From the NCBI RefSeq assembly GCF_012027355.1, contig NZ_SNUH01000002.1, positions 124,001 through 188,000 of the forward strand: 64,000 bases of DNA, in the 5' to 3' direction. The position numbers and the translations under genes are program-made. Numbering within the stretch: position 1 is the first letter of the stretch; the number at the start of each line of letters is the position of its first letter. Source of the stretch: Thermococcus sp. M36 (GTDB taxonomy: Archaea; Methanobacteriota_B; Thermococci; Thermococcales; Thermococcaceae). This document shows, one piece after another, positions 15,994 to 24,061 of this stretch. Under the pieces are notes generated by a model that saw only the letters and a program-made list of their open reading frames with translations, had not been told where the DNA came from and did no database searches.

Positions 15994-17898
15994 TCAGAGG
16001 GAAAGCGGGAGGGCTTCCCTTATGCGCCTGAGGAGCTCCCTCTTCTTCTCGCTCTCCTCAAGGGCTATCTCAAGCACCTCGTCTATGGTCTCGACCGGGT
16101 ATATCTGAATCCTCTCCGCCTTGTCCCTGCTGAGGAAGACGTCCTTCTCGTTGGCCTTGGGTATTATGACGGTCTTTATGCCCGCCTCTATCGCCGCCTC
16201 TATCTTTGGAGTTGCCCCGCCTATTGGGAGCACTTCGCCCCGGACGCTCAGCGAGCCTGTCATGGCCACGTCCTGCCTTATCGGTATTCCCTCAAGGGCC
16301 GAGATGACCGCCGTTGCAACGCTTATGCTCGCCGAATCGCCCTCAACACCCTCGTAGGTCTGGAGGAACTGGACGTGGATGTCGTAGCGGCTTATGTCCT
16401 CCCCCTTGTAGCGCTTGATTATTGCCGAGACGTTCTGGACGGCCTCCTTGGCTATCTCTCCGAGCTTTCCTGTGACTATAATCTTGCCCTCCTCCTTGCT
16501 GGCGGCGGGAGCAACTACCGCCTCAATCGGGAGCACTATACCGCTCTGTTCACCGATTACGGCGAGTCCGTTGACACGGCCTATTTCACTTCCCTCGGTC
16601 TTGATGACCTGGTACTCCTTCTTGCGCTCTATGTACCAGTCGGCGAGCTGCTTTTCGAGCGGCTTGGCCATCTTTATTGCCTCAAGGACGTCCTCGCGCT
16701 CCACGTACTTCTTGCCCTTCTTGACCGCTATGTCGCCGGCGGCGCGGACGATACCGCCGAGGTCACGGAGGCGCAACGTTAAGTGCCCCTTTCTGCCCGC
16801 GCGCTTCTGTGCCTCCCTGACGATTTCTTCAACGGCGTCGCGCGTGAAGTGCGGAATCTTACCGTCGCGCTTTACCTCCTGGGCGACGAACTGGATGAGC
16901 TTGCGTCTGTTTTCTAGAGTGTCAGGCATCGTGGTACGCATGTAGACCTCGTAACCGTATCCCCTTATACGGGAGCGAAGGGCGGGATGCATTTTTTCTA
17001 TGGTATCGAGGTTTCCGGCCGCGACGAGGACGAAGTCGCACGGAACCGGCTCGGTCCTGACCATCGCGCCGCTGGACATCTCGCTCTGACCTGTTATCGG
17101 GAACTTCTTCTCCTGCATGGCGGTGAGCAGGCTCTGCTGCATCTTGAGGCTCAGCGTTGCTATCTCATCTATGAACAGGACGCCTCTGTGGGCGCGGTGT
17201 ATCATACCCGGCTCGACGCGTTCATGGGCAGGTGTCCCAAGGCCACCGCTCTGGAAGGGATCGTGCCTAACGTCTCCGAGGAGCGCGCCGGCATGGGCTC
17301 CGGTAGCATCTATGAAAGGTGCCTTGTTTCTCCCGCAGTTATCCACAAGGAGCTTGGGGACGAGGACGGAATTTCTAAAGCGCATGTTTCCGAGGGCCAT
17401 TATGGTGATTATGATGACAAAGACCCCAAGGAGGAGTGTTGAGGCACTGAACTCCATGAACAGGGCAAGCATGACAGTAAGCATAACGAACAGGAGCATG
17501 TACGATTTTATGCTCTCCTGGCTCTTGGCCTTCTCACGGTACTTTTCGACTATCCTCCTGCCCTGACAGGCGGGGACGGTCTTTATCTTGGGCATGTTCT
17601 CGTCTTCCGGGTTGGGGAAGACAAGTATGTCTTCTAGGCTTTCCGTTGGAAGCAACTCCGCCATGGCCTGGCCCAGCATGGACTTACCGGTTCCTGGCTC
17701 TCCTATAAGGAGTACATGCCTTTTCTGGGCTGCGGCTGTTCTAATAACCTCGACCGCGTGCTCCTGCCCGATGACCTGGTCTATGAGCTTCTCAGGAACC
17801 TCTATCTCCTCTGTGGTGGTGAACTCAAGGCCAAGTTCAAGGCTCTCGCCGTATTCCCTGGGGGCCAGTGCCTCTCCAACCTTTTCTTCGTCCCCCAT
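15994..17898 (-). CDS. lonB: ATP-dependent protease LonB, membrane-anchored
   Basis: A 634-residue archaeal Lon. The AAA+ domain has Walker A GEPGTGKS at residues 66-73 and Walker [10 protein letters not shown]. Two membrane helices at about residues 133-173 are inserted between Walker A and B, which anchors it to the cell membrane. The protease domain holds the Ser-Lys dyad: Ser522 in GDSASIS and Lys565 in [10 protein letters not shown], 43 residues apart as in bacterial Lon. No intein is present, although some Thermococcales lon genes have one. It degrades unfolded and regulatory proteins. The gene is transcribed from a TTATAAAT box around 17942-17949. Confidence 0.95.
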   Translation of the reverse strand: MGDEEKVGEALAPREYGESLELGLEFTTTEEIEVPEKLIDQVIGQEHAVEVIRTAAAQKRHVLLIGEPGTGKSMLGQAMAELLPTESLEDILVFPNPEDENMPKIKTVPACQGRRIVEKYREKAKSQESIKSYMLLFVMLTVMLALFMEFSASTLLLGVFVIIITIMALGNMRFRNSVLVPKLLVDNCGRNKAPFIDATGAHAGALLGDVRHDPFQSGGLGTPAHERVEPGMIHRAHRGVLFIDEIATLSLKMQQSLLTAMQEKKFPITGQSEMSSGAMVRTEPVPCDFVLVAAGNLDTIEKMHPALRSRIRGYGYEVYMRTTMPDTLENRRKLIQFVAQEVKRDGKIPHFTRDAVEEIVREAQKRAGRKGHLTLRLRDLGGIVRAAGDIAVKKGKKYVEREDVLEAIKMAKPLEKQLADWYIERKKEYQVIKTEGSEIGRVNGLAVIGEQSGIVLPIEAVVAPAASKEEGKIIVTGKLGEIAKEAVQNVSAIIKRYKGEDISRYDIHVQFLQTYEGVEGDSASISVATAVISALEGIPIRQDVAMTGSLSVRGEVLPIGGATPKIEAAIEAGIKTVIIPKANEKDVFLSRDKAERIQIYPVETIDEVLEIALEESEKKRELLRRIREALPLSL

Positions 17899-18014
17899 TT
17901 TGCTTCCCTCTTTCTTCCTCTAAGTCTGGATGCTCCGGGCGATTTATAACTTTTTTGAGGCTACCAAGAAAAAGCTAAAATATGCATGGAGGCCAAATAG
18001 GGATGGTGGAAGCG

Positions 18015-18815
18015 ATGAGGGTAGAGGATCAGATAGTGTTTACGGCCCATCACGGGAGCTGGAAGGTGGCGGACCGGCTCATCGACATGGACGACGAGAA
18101 GGTGGCGCACTTCATAGCGAGCATAGCCAACACGGTCAACGCTAAGATACCCGAGTACCTCACGGAGGTAATGAACGTCGCGGGCATAATGAGCCTCGCG
18201 GAGGAGCTGGCCAGGAAAGACCTGGGCGATGCGGTTGTCGCGCTCAAATCACCCGGGACTGCCAGAAAGCTTGGCCAGCTCGTCTTCGAGAAAGACAAAA
18301 AGCTCAAAAAACTGCTTACAGACGTCGCCAAGGCGCTCCTTGTCAGGGAGGTTCTCTCGAAGAAGGTGCCCGTGGACTACCCGGAGGAACGCCTCAGTGA
18401 GGTCAGGATAGTGTTCCCGTACAACGAGGACCACGTGAACTTCACGGCCTTCCACCTCAGCGCCGATCCCCCATGGAGAGCAGTGAGAAGGCTCATAATT
18501 GACGAAAAGACTCCCATGGCGGACGTCGCAAGGCTCCTCGCGAGCATAAACGAGAGCATCACCCTCAAGCTGCCCGTCTACGCGGGCATAGACGTCAAGG
18601 GCATCGACGCCTGGTTCGGCGAGTTCAAGAAGGTTAAAAAGGCGGAGATTCCTGCCGTCGTTGAGAAGTACAGGCACTTCCCCGCGGAGAACTACGCGCC
18701 GGGGCACTTCGTTGAGCACGCCAGGGTCTACGCCCTTAGGAAAGCCCTTGAGAAGATAGGCCTGCCCCTCGACGTCCCGGCCAAGAGCCTTGAAAAGTAC
18801 CTTGAAAAGAAGTGA
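18015..18815 (+). CDS. DUF2666-type protein, two similar halves
   Basis: A 266-residue soluble protein that resembles the archaeal DUF2666 family. Two halves look alike: VFTAHHGSWKVADRLIDMDDEKVAHFIASIANTVNAKI and VNFTAFHLSADPPWRAVRRLIIDEKTPMADVARLLASINESI. So it is probably an internal duplication of a helical domain. No catalytic motif is seen. ATG 18015 is chosen because GGTGGA lies four bases upstream. It stands alone, divergent from lonB, with a C/D guide RNA directly after it. Function unknown. Confidence 0.8.
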   Translation: MRVEDQIVFTAHHGSWKVADRLIDMDDEKVAHFIASIANTVNAKIPEYLTEVMNVAGIMSLAEELARKDLGDAVVALKSPGTARKLGQLVFEKDKKLKKLLTDVAKALLVREVLSKKVPVDYPEERLSEVRIVFPYNEDHVNFTAFHLSADPPWRAVRRLIIDEKTPMADVARLLASINESITLKLPVYAGIDVKGIDAWFGEFKKVKKAEIPAVVEKYRHFPAENYAPGHFVEHARVYALRKALEKIGLPLDVPAKSLEKYLEKK

Positions 18816-18821
18816 ACCGGG

Positions 18822-18886
18822 AGGAGATGATGAGGCCGAGGACACCCGAGGAAGACCGATGACGACTCTTCGCTTCGCTGATCACA
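18822..18886 (+). ncRNA. Probable box C/D guide sRNA
   Basis: Box C ATGATGA (18827-18833), a 12-nt guide (18834-18845), a D'-like CCGA (18846-18849), a C'-like ATGACGA (18859-18865, one mismatch), a 12-nt guide (18866-18877) and box D CTGA (18878-18881). Guide lengths are exactly those of archaeal methylation guides. The D guide would pair with CGAAGCGAAGAG. D' is imperfect and no closing stem is evident, so confidence is lower than for the other two. It fills most of the gap between the DUF2666 and RidA genes. Confidence 0.6.
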
Positions 18887-18909
18887 AAAATAAGCGGGAG
18901 GTGGTGTGA

Positions 18910-19293
18910 ATGAAGAAGGATGTGGTTTTCACGGAAAAGGCCCCGAAGCCCATAGGCCCCTACAGCCAGGGGGTCATAGCCGAGGGAAGGCTTCTCTTCA
19001 TCTCCGGCCAGATACCCATAAACCCCGAAACCGGTGAGCTGGTCACCGGGTCGATTGAGGAGCAGGCAGAGCAGTCGATTAAAAACCTCATAGAGGTCGT
19101 TAAAGCGGCAGGCGGAAGCGCTGAGAACATCGTGAAGGTTACTGTCCACATCACGGACATGAGCGCGTACGCCAGGTTCAACGAGGTCTACGAGAGGTAT
19201 TTCTCGACATCAAAGCCCGCCAGAGCAGTCGTAGAAGTCTCCAACCTGCCCAAGGGCGTTGCCGTCGAGATAGAGGCCATAGCGGTCCTCTGA
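18910..19293 (+). CDS. ridA: RidA-family enamine/imine deaminase
   Basis: A 127-residue protein of the RidA (YjgF/YER057c/UK114) family: AP.PIGPYSQGV at the N-terminus, LLFISGQIPINPETGEL, the trimer-forming core, and the conserved Arg in KPARAVVEVSNLPKGVAVEIEAIAVL. It hydrolyses reactive 2-aminoacrylate-type enamines released by PLP enzymes. A strong GGGAGGTGGTG precedes the ATG. Length is normal for the family. Confidence 0.92.
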   Translation: MKKDVVFTEKAPKPIGPYSQGVIAEGRLLFISGQIPINPETGELVTGSIEEQAEQSIKNLIEVVKAAGGSAENIVKVTVHITDMSAYARFNEVYERYFSTSKPARAVVEVSNLPKGVAVEIEAIAVL

Positions 19294-19340
19294 CCCTTTA
19301 TCATTATTTATTGCTGTCCCGGAAAGTGGAAGGTGGAAAG

Positions 19341-19712
19341 ATGGAATCCGTCAGGATCAGGCGTGAGCTCCTTGAATACCTCATAGAACTCGCCCGCGAG
19401 TTCTATCCGAACGAGTTCGCCGGCTTTCTGAGGGAGAGGGACGGTGTCTTTGAGGAGGTTCTCATAGCCCCAAACCCTCACTTTGGGAGAGGCTCCGTAT
19501 TTTTCAACACGTGGATGCTCCCCTACGACGAGAGCATAAAGGGGACGGTACACTCTCACCCCGGCCCGAACCCAAGGCCTTCCCGTGCCGACCTGGAGTT
19601 CTTTTCCAAGTTCGGAGGTGTTCACGTAATAATCGCCTATCCTTTCACCGAGGAGAGCGTGCGGGCATACCGGAGCGATGGAAGCCCTATGAGGATGGAA
19701 ATCGTGGATTGA
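19341..19712 (+). CDS. JAMM/MPN metalloprotease
   Basis: A 123-residue stand-alone JAMM domain. Catalytic residues are complete: Glu25 (NEFAGFL), His71 and His73 (GTVHSHPGP), Ser81 and Asp84 in HxH-x10-D spacing. Archaeal single-domain JAMM enzymes cleave SAMP ubiquitin-like tags from proteins or from molybdopterin/thiouridine precursors. ATG 19341 follows GGTGGAAAG; the longer frame from 19311 has no ribosome binding site. The substrate is inferred from the family. Confidence 0.88.
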   Translation: MESVRIRRELLEYLIELAREFYPNEFAGFLRERDGVFEEVLIAPNPHFGRGSVFFNTWMLPYDESIKGTVHSHPGPNPRPSRADLEFFSKFGGVHVIIAYPFTEESVRAYRSDGSPMRMEIVD

Positions 19713-19796
19713 GCAAAGTCAGACAAACCCAGTCAACAACAATTCATGTGAAAATTTTATAAGGGGTTGTCGCTTCTTCCCAAAACGGTGGTTCTC

Positions 19797-20174
19797 ATGA
19801 AAGTGAGAGACGTTCTGGGGGAGTTGACCGAAAGGCAGAGAAAGACCGTCGTGCAGTGTGCAGAGCTCTGCGGGATACCCGACCTCGACGCGGAGGTGGA
19901 CGAAAGTATTGACGGGGACACGATCAATTTCGTCAAGGCCATCTCGAACCCGCTGCGCATGAGGATCCTGAAGCTCCTGAAGGACAACTGGCTCTGCGTG
20001 TGCCTAATCTCGAAGATACTCGATCAGGATCAGACTCTGATAAGCCACCACCTCAGAACCCTCAAGTCCCTGGGCCTTATACTGGAGAGGAAGGAGGGGA
20101 AGATGCACTTCTACAGAACCAACACAGAGGCCCTTGAGGGGTACCTTGAAAGACTGCGTAGGGAGCTGGTGTGA
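19797..20174 (+). CDS. ArsR-family regulator with CxC metal or redox site
   Basis: A 125-residue winged-helix repressor. The ArsR core begins near FVKAISNPLRMRILKLLKD; the recognition region is DQTLISHHLRTLKSLGL and the wing ERKEGKMHFYR. The helix before it has WLCVCLISK, the Cys-x-Cys typical of metal-sensing ArsR proteins, and the N-terminal extension has VVQCAELCG, so metal or redox sensing is likely. ATG 19797 follows GGTGG; TTTTATAAGG at 19755-19764 is the TATA box. It lies three bases before a MazG gene, so the pair is probably one operon. It is not SurR, which is longer and has CxxC in another place. Confidence 0.85.
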   Translation: MKVRDVLGELTERQRKTVVQCAELCGIPDLDAEVDESIDGDTINFVKAISNPLRMRILKLLKDNWLCVCLISKILDQDQTLISHHLRTLKSLGLILERKEGKMHFYRTNTEALEGYLERLRRELV

Positions 20175-20177
20175 ACA

Positions 20178-20471
20178 ATGGACGACCTGCAGAGAAAGGT
20201 TGACGGGGTAATCAAGATGCTTGGGGGCTACTGGAGCCCCCTCGCGATGCTGGCAGCTCTAACGGAGGAGGTCGGGGAGCTGGCAGATGAGATGCTTAAG
20301 ATGGAGGGGATAAAGGGTAAGGCCTCCCCGGAGGGGCTTAGGGAAGAGATAGGCGACGTCATGTTCGCCCTCATATGCATAGCCAACCACTACGGTGTGG
20401 ATCTTTCCGGAGCCTTAGACGACACCCTGAGGAAGTACCGGACCAGGGATATTAACAGTCGGATAAAATAA
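20178..20471 (+). CDS. MazG-family nucleotide pyrophosphohydrolase
   Basis: A 97-residue single MazG domain with the metal-binding motif EEVGELADEM in the first helix and EEIGDVMFALICIAN in the second (ExxE and ExxD pattern). It should hydrolyse NTPs or modified nucleotides to NMP and pyrophosphate, as a house-cleaning enzyme. It follows the ArsR gene with three bases between, and is probably controlled with it. Confidence 0.9.
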   Translation: MDDLQRKVDGVIKMLGGYWSPLAMLAALTEEVGELADEMLKMEGIKGKASPEGLREEIGDVMFALICIANHYGVDLSGALDDTLRKYRTRDINSRIK

Positions 20472-20560
20472 CCAAAAGCCCAATTGGCAGTGAAATATAT
20501 ACGTTGTGACACCGTGGTACACGAGAACTCAAAAATTCCGAACAGCTTCGCCTCGGAGAT

Positions 20561-20572
20561 AACCAACTGGTT
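20561..20572. promoter_or_regulatory. Palindrome AACCA-AC-TGGTT upstream of the Lrp gene
   Basis: A perfect 5-bp inverted repeat lies about 30 bases upstream of the TATA box (TTTTTATAAG, 20598-20607). Lrp proteins often bind such elements at their own promoters. The rest of the 176-base gap shows no gene. Confidence 0.35.
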
Positions 20573-20647
20573 GAAAATAACCCAAAGTATCGAAATGTTT
20601 TTATAAGCAATTTCTAAATTCTCCGTGTTCAGAGGAGGTGATGGCCC

Positions 20648-21097
20648 ATGAGCAATAAAATAACAGACATTGATATGAGGATTATGAAGCTGCTTTCAAA
20701 GAACGCCCGGCTTACCTATAAGGAGCTTGCTGAAATCCTCGGGACGACCAGGCAGAGGATTTCCAGGAGGACGGACAAGCTTGAGAGGAACGGCGTGATC
20801 CTCAAATACACAGTCATCCCGAACTATGACGTCCTGGGGTACGTCCATGTTATCCTCGGGATAACCGTTAAGCCCTCCGTCGACCTCGATGAGGTTCTGA
20901 ACGTCCTGAAGGAAGATGAGAATATCAAAATAATACAGAGGTCCCTTGGATCCCACAGCCTGGTTCTTCACATAGTCGGACCAAAGGACATGAAGGAGCT
21001 TGAAAAGATTATTTCAGAGGTCTCAAAGAAGATACCCGGAATTGACAAGCTCGACATAACGTTTGTTACAGAGACCGTCAAGTTCGAGGTTCTTTGA
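20648..21097 (+). CDS. Lrp/AsnC-family transcription regulator
   Basis: A 149-residue regulator with an N-terminal AsnC-type HTH (DIDMRIMKLLSKNARLTYKELAEILG, TRQRISRRTDKLERNGVI) and a C-terminal alpha/beta RAM domain (VHVILGITVKPSVDLDEVLNVLKE, SHSLVLHIVGP). RAM domains bind amino acids or similar ligands and assemble octamers. GAGGAGGTG at 20632-20640 precedes the ATG. It stands alone between TATA and the next unit; its regulon is unknown. Confidence 0.9.
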   Translation: MSNKITDIDMRIMKLLSKNARLTYKELAEILGTTRQRISRRTDKLERNGVILKYTVIPNYDVLGYVHVILGITVKPSVDLDEVLNVLKEDENIKIIQRSLGSHSLVLHIVGPKDMKELEKIISEVSKKIPGIDKLDITFVTETVKFEVL

Positions 21098-21173
21098 TCT
21101 CTTTTACTTCATTCGCTAATAGACGAAAGAAAGAGTAATAAAGGCTTTTTCAAATCCCCCTCCGGTGACAGTA

Positions 21174-21887
21174 ATGCTGGAGAGGCTGATGATCGACGCG
21201 GCAGTGGTCGCAGGGCTGGGTGCTGGATCCTATTATTTCAAGGCACTCGATGCAAAAGGGGCCGTTGCGGCCGCCGTCTTGGGCCTGACGGTTATTGAGC
21301 TTGGCGGGATATACCCGTTCCTGGCTTTGATGGCGTTTGTTGTAATGGGCGTCATTGCGACAAGGTACAAGTTCAGGGAGAAGTCCCGGATGGGAGCCGC
21401 CCAGAGCAAAAACGGGGTTAGGGGCTGGGGAAATGTCCTTGGCAACGGCCTGGCGGCGGTAATCTTTCTGGCACTGGAGTATGTGTTCAGGATGGACGTT
21501 TTCTGGGCAGCGAGTTTTGCCGCGATAGCAACCGCCAACGGCGACACCCTCGCGAGCGAGCTCGGGAAGGTATTTGGAAAGAGGCCTAGGCTTATAACCA
21601 ACCTGAAGCCCGTAAGGCCGGGGACCAACGGCGCCGTTTCATGGCCGGGCGAACTCTTCGGTCTGATCGGGGCGTTTGTAATATCCCTGTTCGCGCTCCC
21701 GCTGACCAGCGAAAAAACGATGATGCTAGTTGCGGTTACCATGGGAGGGATCATAGGCATAAACCTCGACAGCATTATCGGTGCCACCCTGGAGAAGGAG
21801 GGGATAACCAACAACAACTCCACGAACTTCCTGGCCTCCCTTCTCGGCGGTTTTGCCGGTGCCGGCCTCTTCTACCTCCTCGCGTGA
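21174..21887 (+). CDS. DUF92-family membrane protein
   Basis: A 237-residue membrane protein with about six helices and the DUF92 hallmark segments: LDAKGAVAAAVLGLTV, KSRMGAAQSKNGVRGWGNVLGNG, ANGDTLASELGKVFGKRPRLI and GTNGAVSWPGELFG. The plant member VTE6 is a phytyl-phosphate kinase, so an isoprenoid-phosphate kinase role is possible here but not proven. ATG 21174 has GGTGACAG close upstream and is preferred to 21165. Confidence 0.82.
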   Translation: MLERLMIDAAVVAGLGAGSYYFKALDAKGAVAAAVLGLTVIELGGIYPFLALMAFVVMGVIATRYKFREKSRMGAAQSKNGVRGWGNVLGNGLAAVIFLALEYVFRMDVFWAASFAAIATANGDTLASELGKVFGKRPRLITNLKPVRPGTNGAVSWPGELFGLIGAFVISLFALPLTSEKTMMLVAVTMGGIIGINLDSIIGATLEKEGITNNNSTNFLASLLGGFAGAGLFYLLA

Positions 21888-21917
21888 GGTTTTAAAATCC
21901 GTCCATAACAACTCTCT

Positions 21918-21980
21918 CCGGCGGATGATGACTACGGCGGATTCCCGAGCGGTGAGGAAGACCTTAGGGTCTGACGCCGT
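21918..21980 (+). ncRNA. Box C/D guide sRNA
   Basis: Terminal stem GGCG (21920-21923) with CGCC (21975-21978) encloses box C ATGATGA (21925-21931), a 13-nt guide (21932-21944), D'-like CCGA (21945-21948), C'-like GTGAGGA (21952-21958, one mismatch), a 12-nt guide (21959-21970) and box D CTGA (21971-21974). A TTTTAAAAT box at 21890-21898 lies about 25 bases before the predicted 5' end. The D guide would pair with ACCCTAAGGTCT, placing the methyl group on its fifth base (U). This is a clear archaeal methylation guide. Confidence 0.88.
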
Positions 21981-22023
21981 TTGCATAAAAACGCAACCGC
22001 AGAATTGAAGAATTAAAGAAAAA

Positions 22024-23079
22024 TTACTCCTTTTCTTCCCTGCTCCTGGCGTACTCCTCGTAGACCCCCCAGAGCGACACCAAGGCAGCAGGAATGCCGT
22101 GCTCTGTTGCAAACGTCATGTACGGCGCAAGGTCAACCACGTAGTCCGCGAAGCGGAAGAGGCCCCTCGGGATGCCCTCACGGGAACCCACAAAAACTAC
22201 CACTTCCTTTGCGTAGAACATGTCCTTCGCGAGCTTATCCTTCACCTCAGCGAGCGTCGGCCCCTTGGGGTCGGTTATTATGAGCAGCCTCTTGCCCCTC
22301 CTCTTATCGCGGACGACCTGGTAAAGATCCCAGACCGAAACGGGGACTTTCTCAACCTTCCAAGGATATGCCTCGCGCTGTATCTGGTACCTGCTCTCCT
22401 GGCCAACCCTAATGCCCTTTATGAACTCCGCCAGCTCGAAGGCGTCCATCTTCTCTTTGGGCGCTATTATGAGCTCTTTCACCTCGAAAGCCTGGGCAGC
22501 CCTGCCTATCTTCTCACCGAAGGAGTGGCAGGCTCTAAAGTCACCCCAGTAAGGCATCTGGACGATAGTGAGCTTGTGGAAGAGCTTTCTGGCGTCTATC
22601 TTTTCGGGGGTAAACTTCCTGAACTCCTCGCCCGGGAGAACTGAGATGTAAGTCATATCCCCGATTATCTCGACCTGGACGACCTTGTCCGGCCAGCTCA
22701 GGTTCACGTCAGCGTTTGTCAGCTCCTGAATCTTCGCCCCGAGGTTCCTGTTGACGTCGAGGCTTGAAAAGCCGTGCTTCCCACGCCTCTTGGTCTTCAC
22801 GGCGAAGGTCTCGTTTTCGCTGATTAGGGGGGCAATTTTTTCGGCAGTAGCGACGATCGCCTCAAGTTCCGCAGGAACCTCAACCAAAACGGGGATGACG
22901 CGCTCGACCTCGGGAATCTCAAGTATCTTTTCCTCGGCGTCCTCATCCCCGGTTTCGACTATCACAAGCCCGGAGTAGCCCATCGGCGATGCCCAGACCT
23001 CCGCATCAGGTATGGCCTCTCTGATGTAGTTAGCGGCAACGCTCTCCATACCCCCCTGAGTTTTGGCGATGAACTTCAT
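22024..23079 (-). CDS. THUMP-SPOUT RNA methyltransferase
   Basis: A 351-residue RNA-modification protein. The N-terminal ~165 residues form a ferredoxin-like plus THUMP module (AKTQGGMESVAANYIREAI, then TFAVKTKRRGKHGFSSLDVNRNLGAKI). The C-terminal half has SPOUT character: RLLIITDPKGPTLAEVKDKL, VVVFVGSREGIPRGLFRFADYVVDLA and FATEHGIPAALVSLWGVYEEY, the region that knots around SAM. It should methylate tRNA or rRNA. The family is archaeal; the modified site is unknown. A TTTTAAAC box is at about 23113-23120 on the minus strand. Confidence 0.85.
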   Translation of the reverse strand: MKFIAKTQGGMESVAANYIREAIPDAEVWASPMGYSGLVIVETGDEDAEEKILEIPEVERVIPVLVEVPAELEAIVATAEKIAPLISENETFAVKTKRRGKHGFSSLDVNRNLGAKIQELTNADVNLSWPDKVVQVEIIGDMTYISVLPGEEFRKFTPEKIDARKLFHKLTIVQMPYWGDFRACHSFGEKIGRAAQAFEVKELIIAPKEKMDAFELAEFIKGIRVGQESRYQIQREAYPWKVEKVPVSVWDLYQVVRDKRRGKRLLIITDPKGPTLAEVKDKLAKDMFYAKEVVVFVGSREGIPRGLFRFADYVVDLAPYMTFATEHGIPAALVSLWGVYEEYARSREEKE

Positions 23080-23182
23080 GACCGCACCTCCGGTGGGGAA
23101 TCGGCGGGAGGTTTAAAAGTCTGCCGAGAAGGCCAAGGTTCCAACTAAGTGGCTGAGCAGAGAATAGAGAATTGAGAGGCCT

Positions 23183-23785
23183 TCAGGCCTCCGGCTCGGC
23201 GAGAACCTTAATCTTCCTGATCTCGGCCCTCTTGATCGGGTAGATCTTCCTGGCTTCCTTGGCTATTTCGGCCGCCATCTTGCCAGTGACCGCCTCAAGG
23301 ATGAAGTCCCTGTAGTTGAGCTCTTCGGCCTTCTTGTAGATGATGTCCTGAATGATCTTCCTTATGGCCCTCTCCTGGCTGGTCTGGATGCGCCTGTAGG
23401 CTATGACCATGCCCATGACGCGGAGCTTGTAGCCGTCCTTGGTGGTGATGTTGAATATGCCATCAACGCGGGTGGTCCTCCTCCTGACGAGGCTCCTTAT
23501 ATAGCTCCTCGCGAGGGTGTGGCCCTTGAACTTGGTGTAGGCGTTCTGGCCCTTGACGTCGTATATCTGGAAGTAGAGCTTGACTTGGCCCTTGGTGAAG
23601 TCGCCGGTAAGGTCCTTCAGGGTCGTCTCGATGACCCTGCCAATGACCTTCTCCGGGTCGTCAGCTGGAGTGAGGCCTATTTCCTTGCTCCCGAAGAAGT
23701 CCGGAGCATAAACGATGTACCACTCTTTCATCTTCCACTTATCCTTGGTAGCAGCAGCCCTCTTCCTTGGGTTACCCTTTGCCAT
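23183..23785 (-). CDS. rps3ae: 30S ribosomal protein eS1 (S3Ae)
   Basis: A 200-residue ribosomal protein of the S1e/S3Ae family: [24 protein letters not shown] near the N-terminus, [35 protein letters not shown] and the central [14 protein letters not shown]. The N-terminus [11 protein letters not shown] is basic as usual. ATG 23785 is chosen because GGAGGTG lies five bases before it. It is the last gene of a minus-strand group uS15-GAN-Pcc1-eS1 that links translation and DNA metabolism. Confidence 0.96.
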   Translation of the reverse strand: MAKGNPRKRAAATKDKWKMKEWYIVYAPDFFGSKEIGLTPADDPEKVIGRVIETTLKDLTGDFTKGQVKLYFQIYDVKGQNAYTKFKGHTLARSYIRSLVRRRTTRVDGIFNITTKDGYKLRVMGMVIAYRRIQTSQERAIRKIIQDIIYKKAEELNYRDFILEAVTGKMAAEIAKEARKIYPIKRAEIRKIKVLAEPEA

Positions 23786-23800
23786 CTTCACACCTCCACT

Positions 23801-24061
23801 TCACACCTTTTCGGTAAGGTCTTCGGCGATTTTGATTGAAAACACCAAATCATCCAGCGCTTTGATGAGTGTTTCAATCTCACCCGAGTATTTAACCTTT
23901 GTTATGACGTCCCCATCTTCCCATCGGGTAAGCACATTTAAACTTTTCTTTAAGCCCTGGGGGAGCCCAGCGTTATCCACTTCAAGTGCCTGGGCTATTG
24001 CCTCAGCCCTTTTTGGATCCCCATAGTGCCAGACTATCTCAACTTTTGCCTCAATCCTCAC
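23801..24061 (-). CDS. pcc1: KEOPS complex subunit Pcc1
   Basis: An 86-residue protein with the compact alpha/beta Pcc1 fold pattern: [11 protein letters not shown] strand, [19 protein letters not shown] helix, strands ITKVKYSG and a closing helix [21 protein letters not shown]. Pcc1 is the dimerisation subunit of KEOPS, which makes t6A37 in tRNA. The start is GTG 24061, overlapping the end of the GAN gene by eleven bases, with a purine-rich GAGGGGGAAG upstream. The long upstream frame is rejected because it lies inside GAN. Confidence 0.85.
   Translation of the reverse strand: MRIEAKVEIVWHYGDPKRAEAIAQALEVDNAGLPQGLKKSLNVLTRWEDGDVITKVKYSGEIETLIKALDDLVFSIKIAEDLTEKV

Noticed and set aside
15994-17898. 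Possible intein in lonB, as known in some Thermococcales
   Set aside because: The protein has normal length (634 residues) and uninterrupted motifs.
19797-20174. The ArsR-type gene as surR
   Set aside because: It is 125 residues with LCVC in the HTH helix; SurR is longer with a different cysteine arrangement. The surR gene is not seen in this window.
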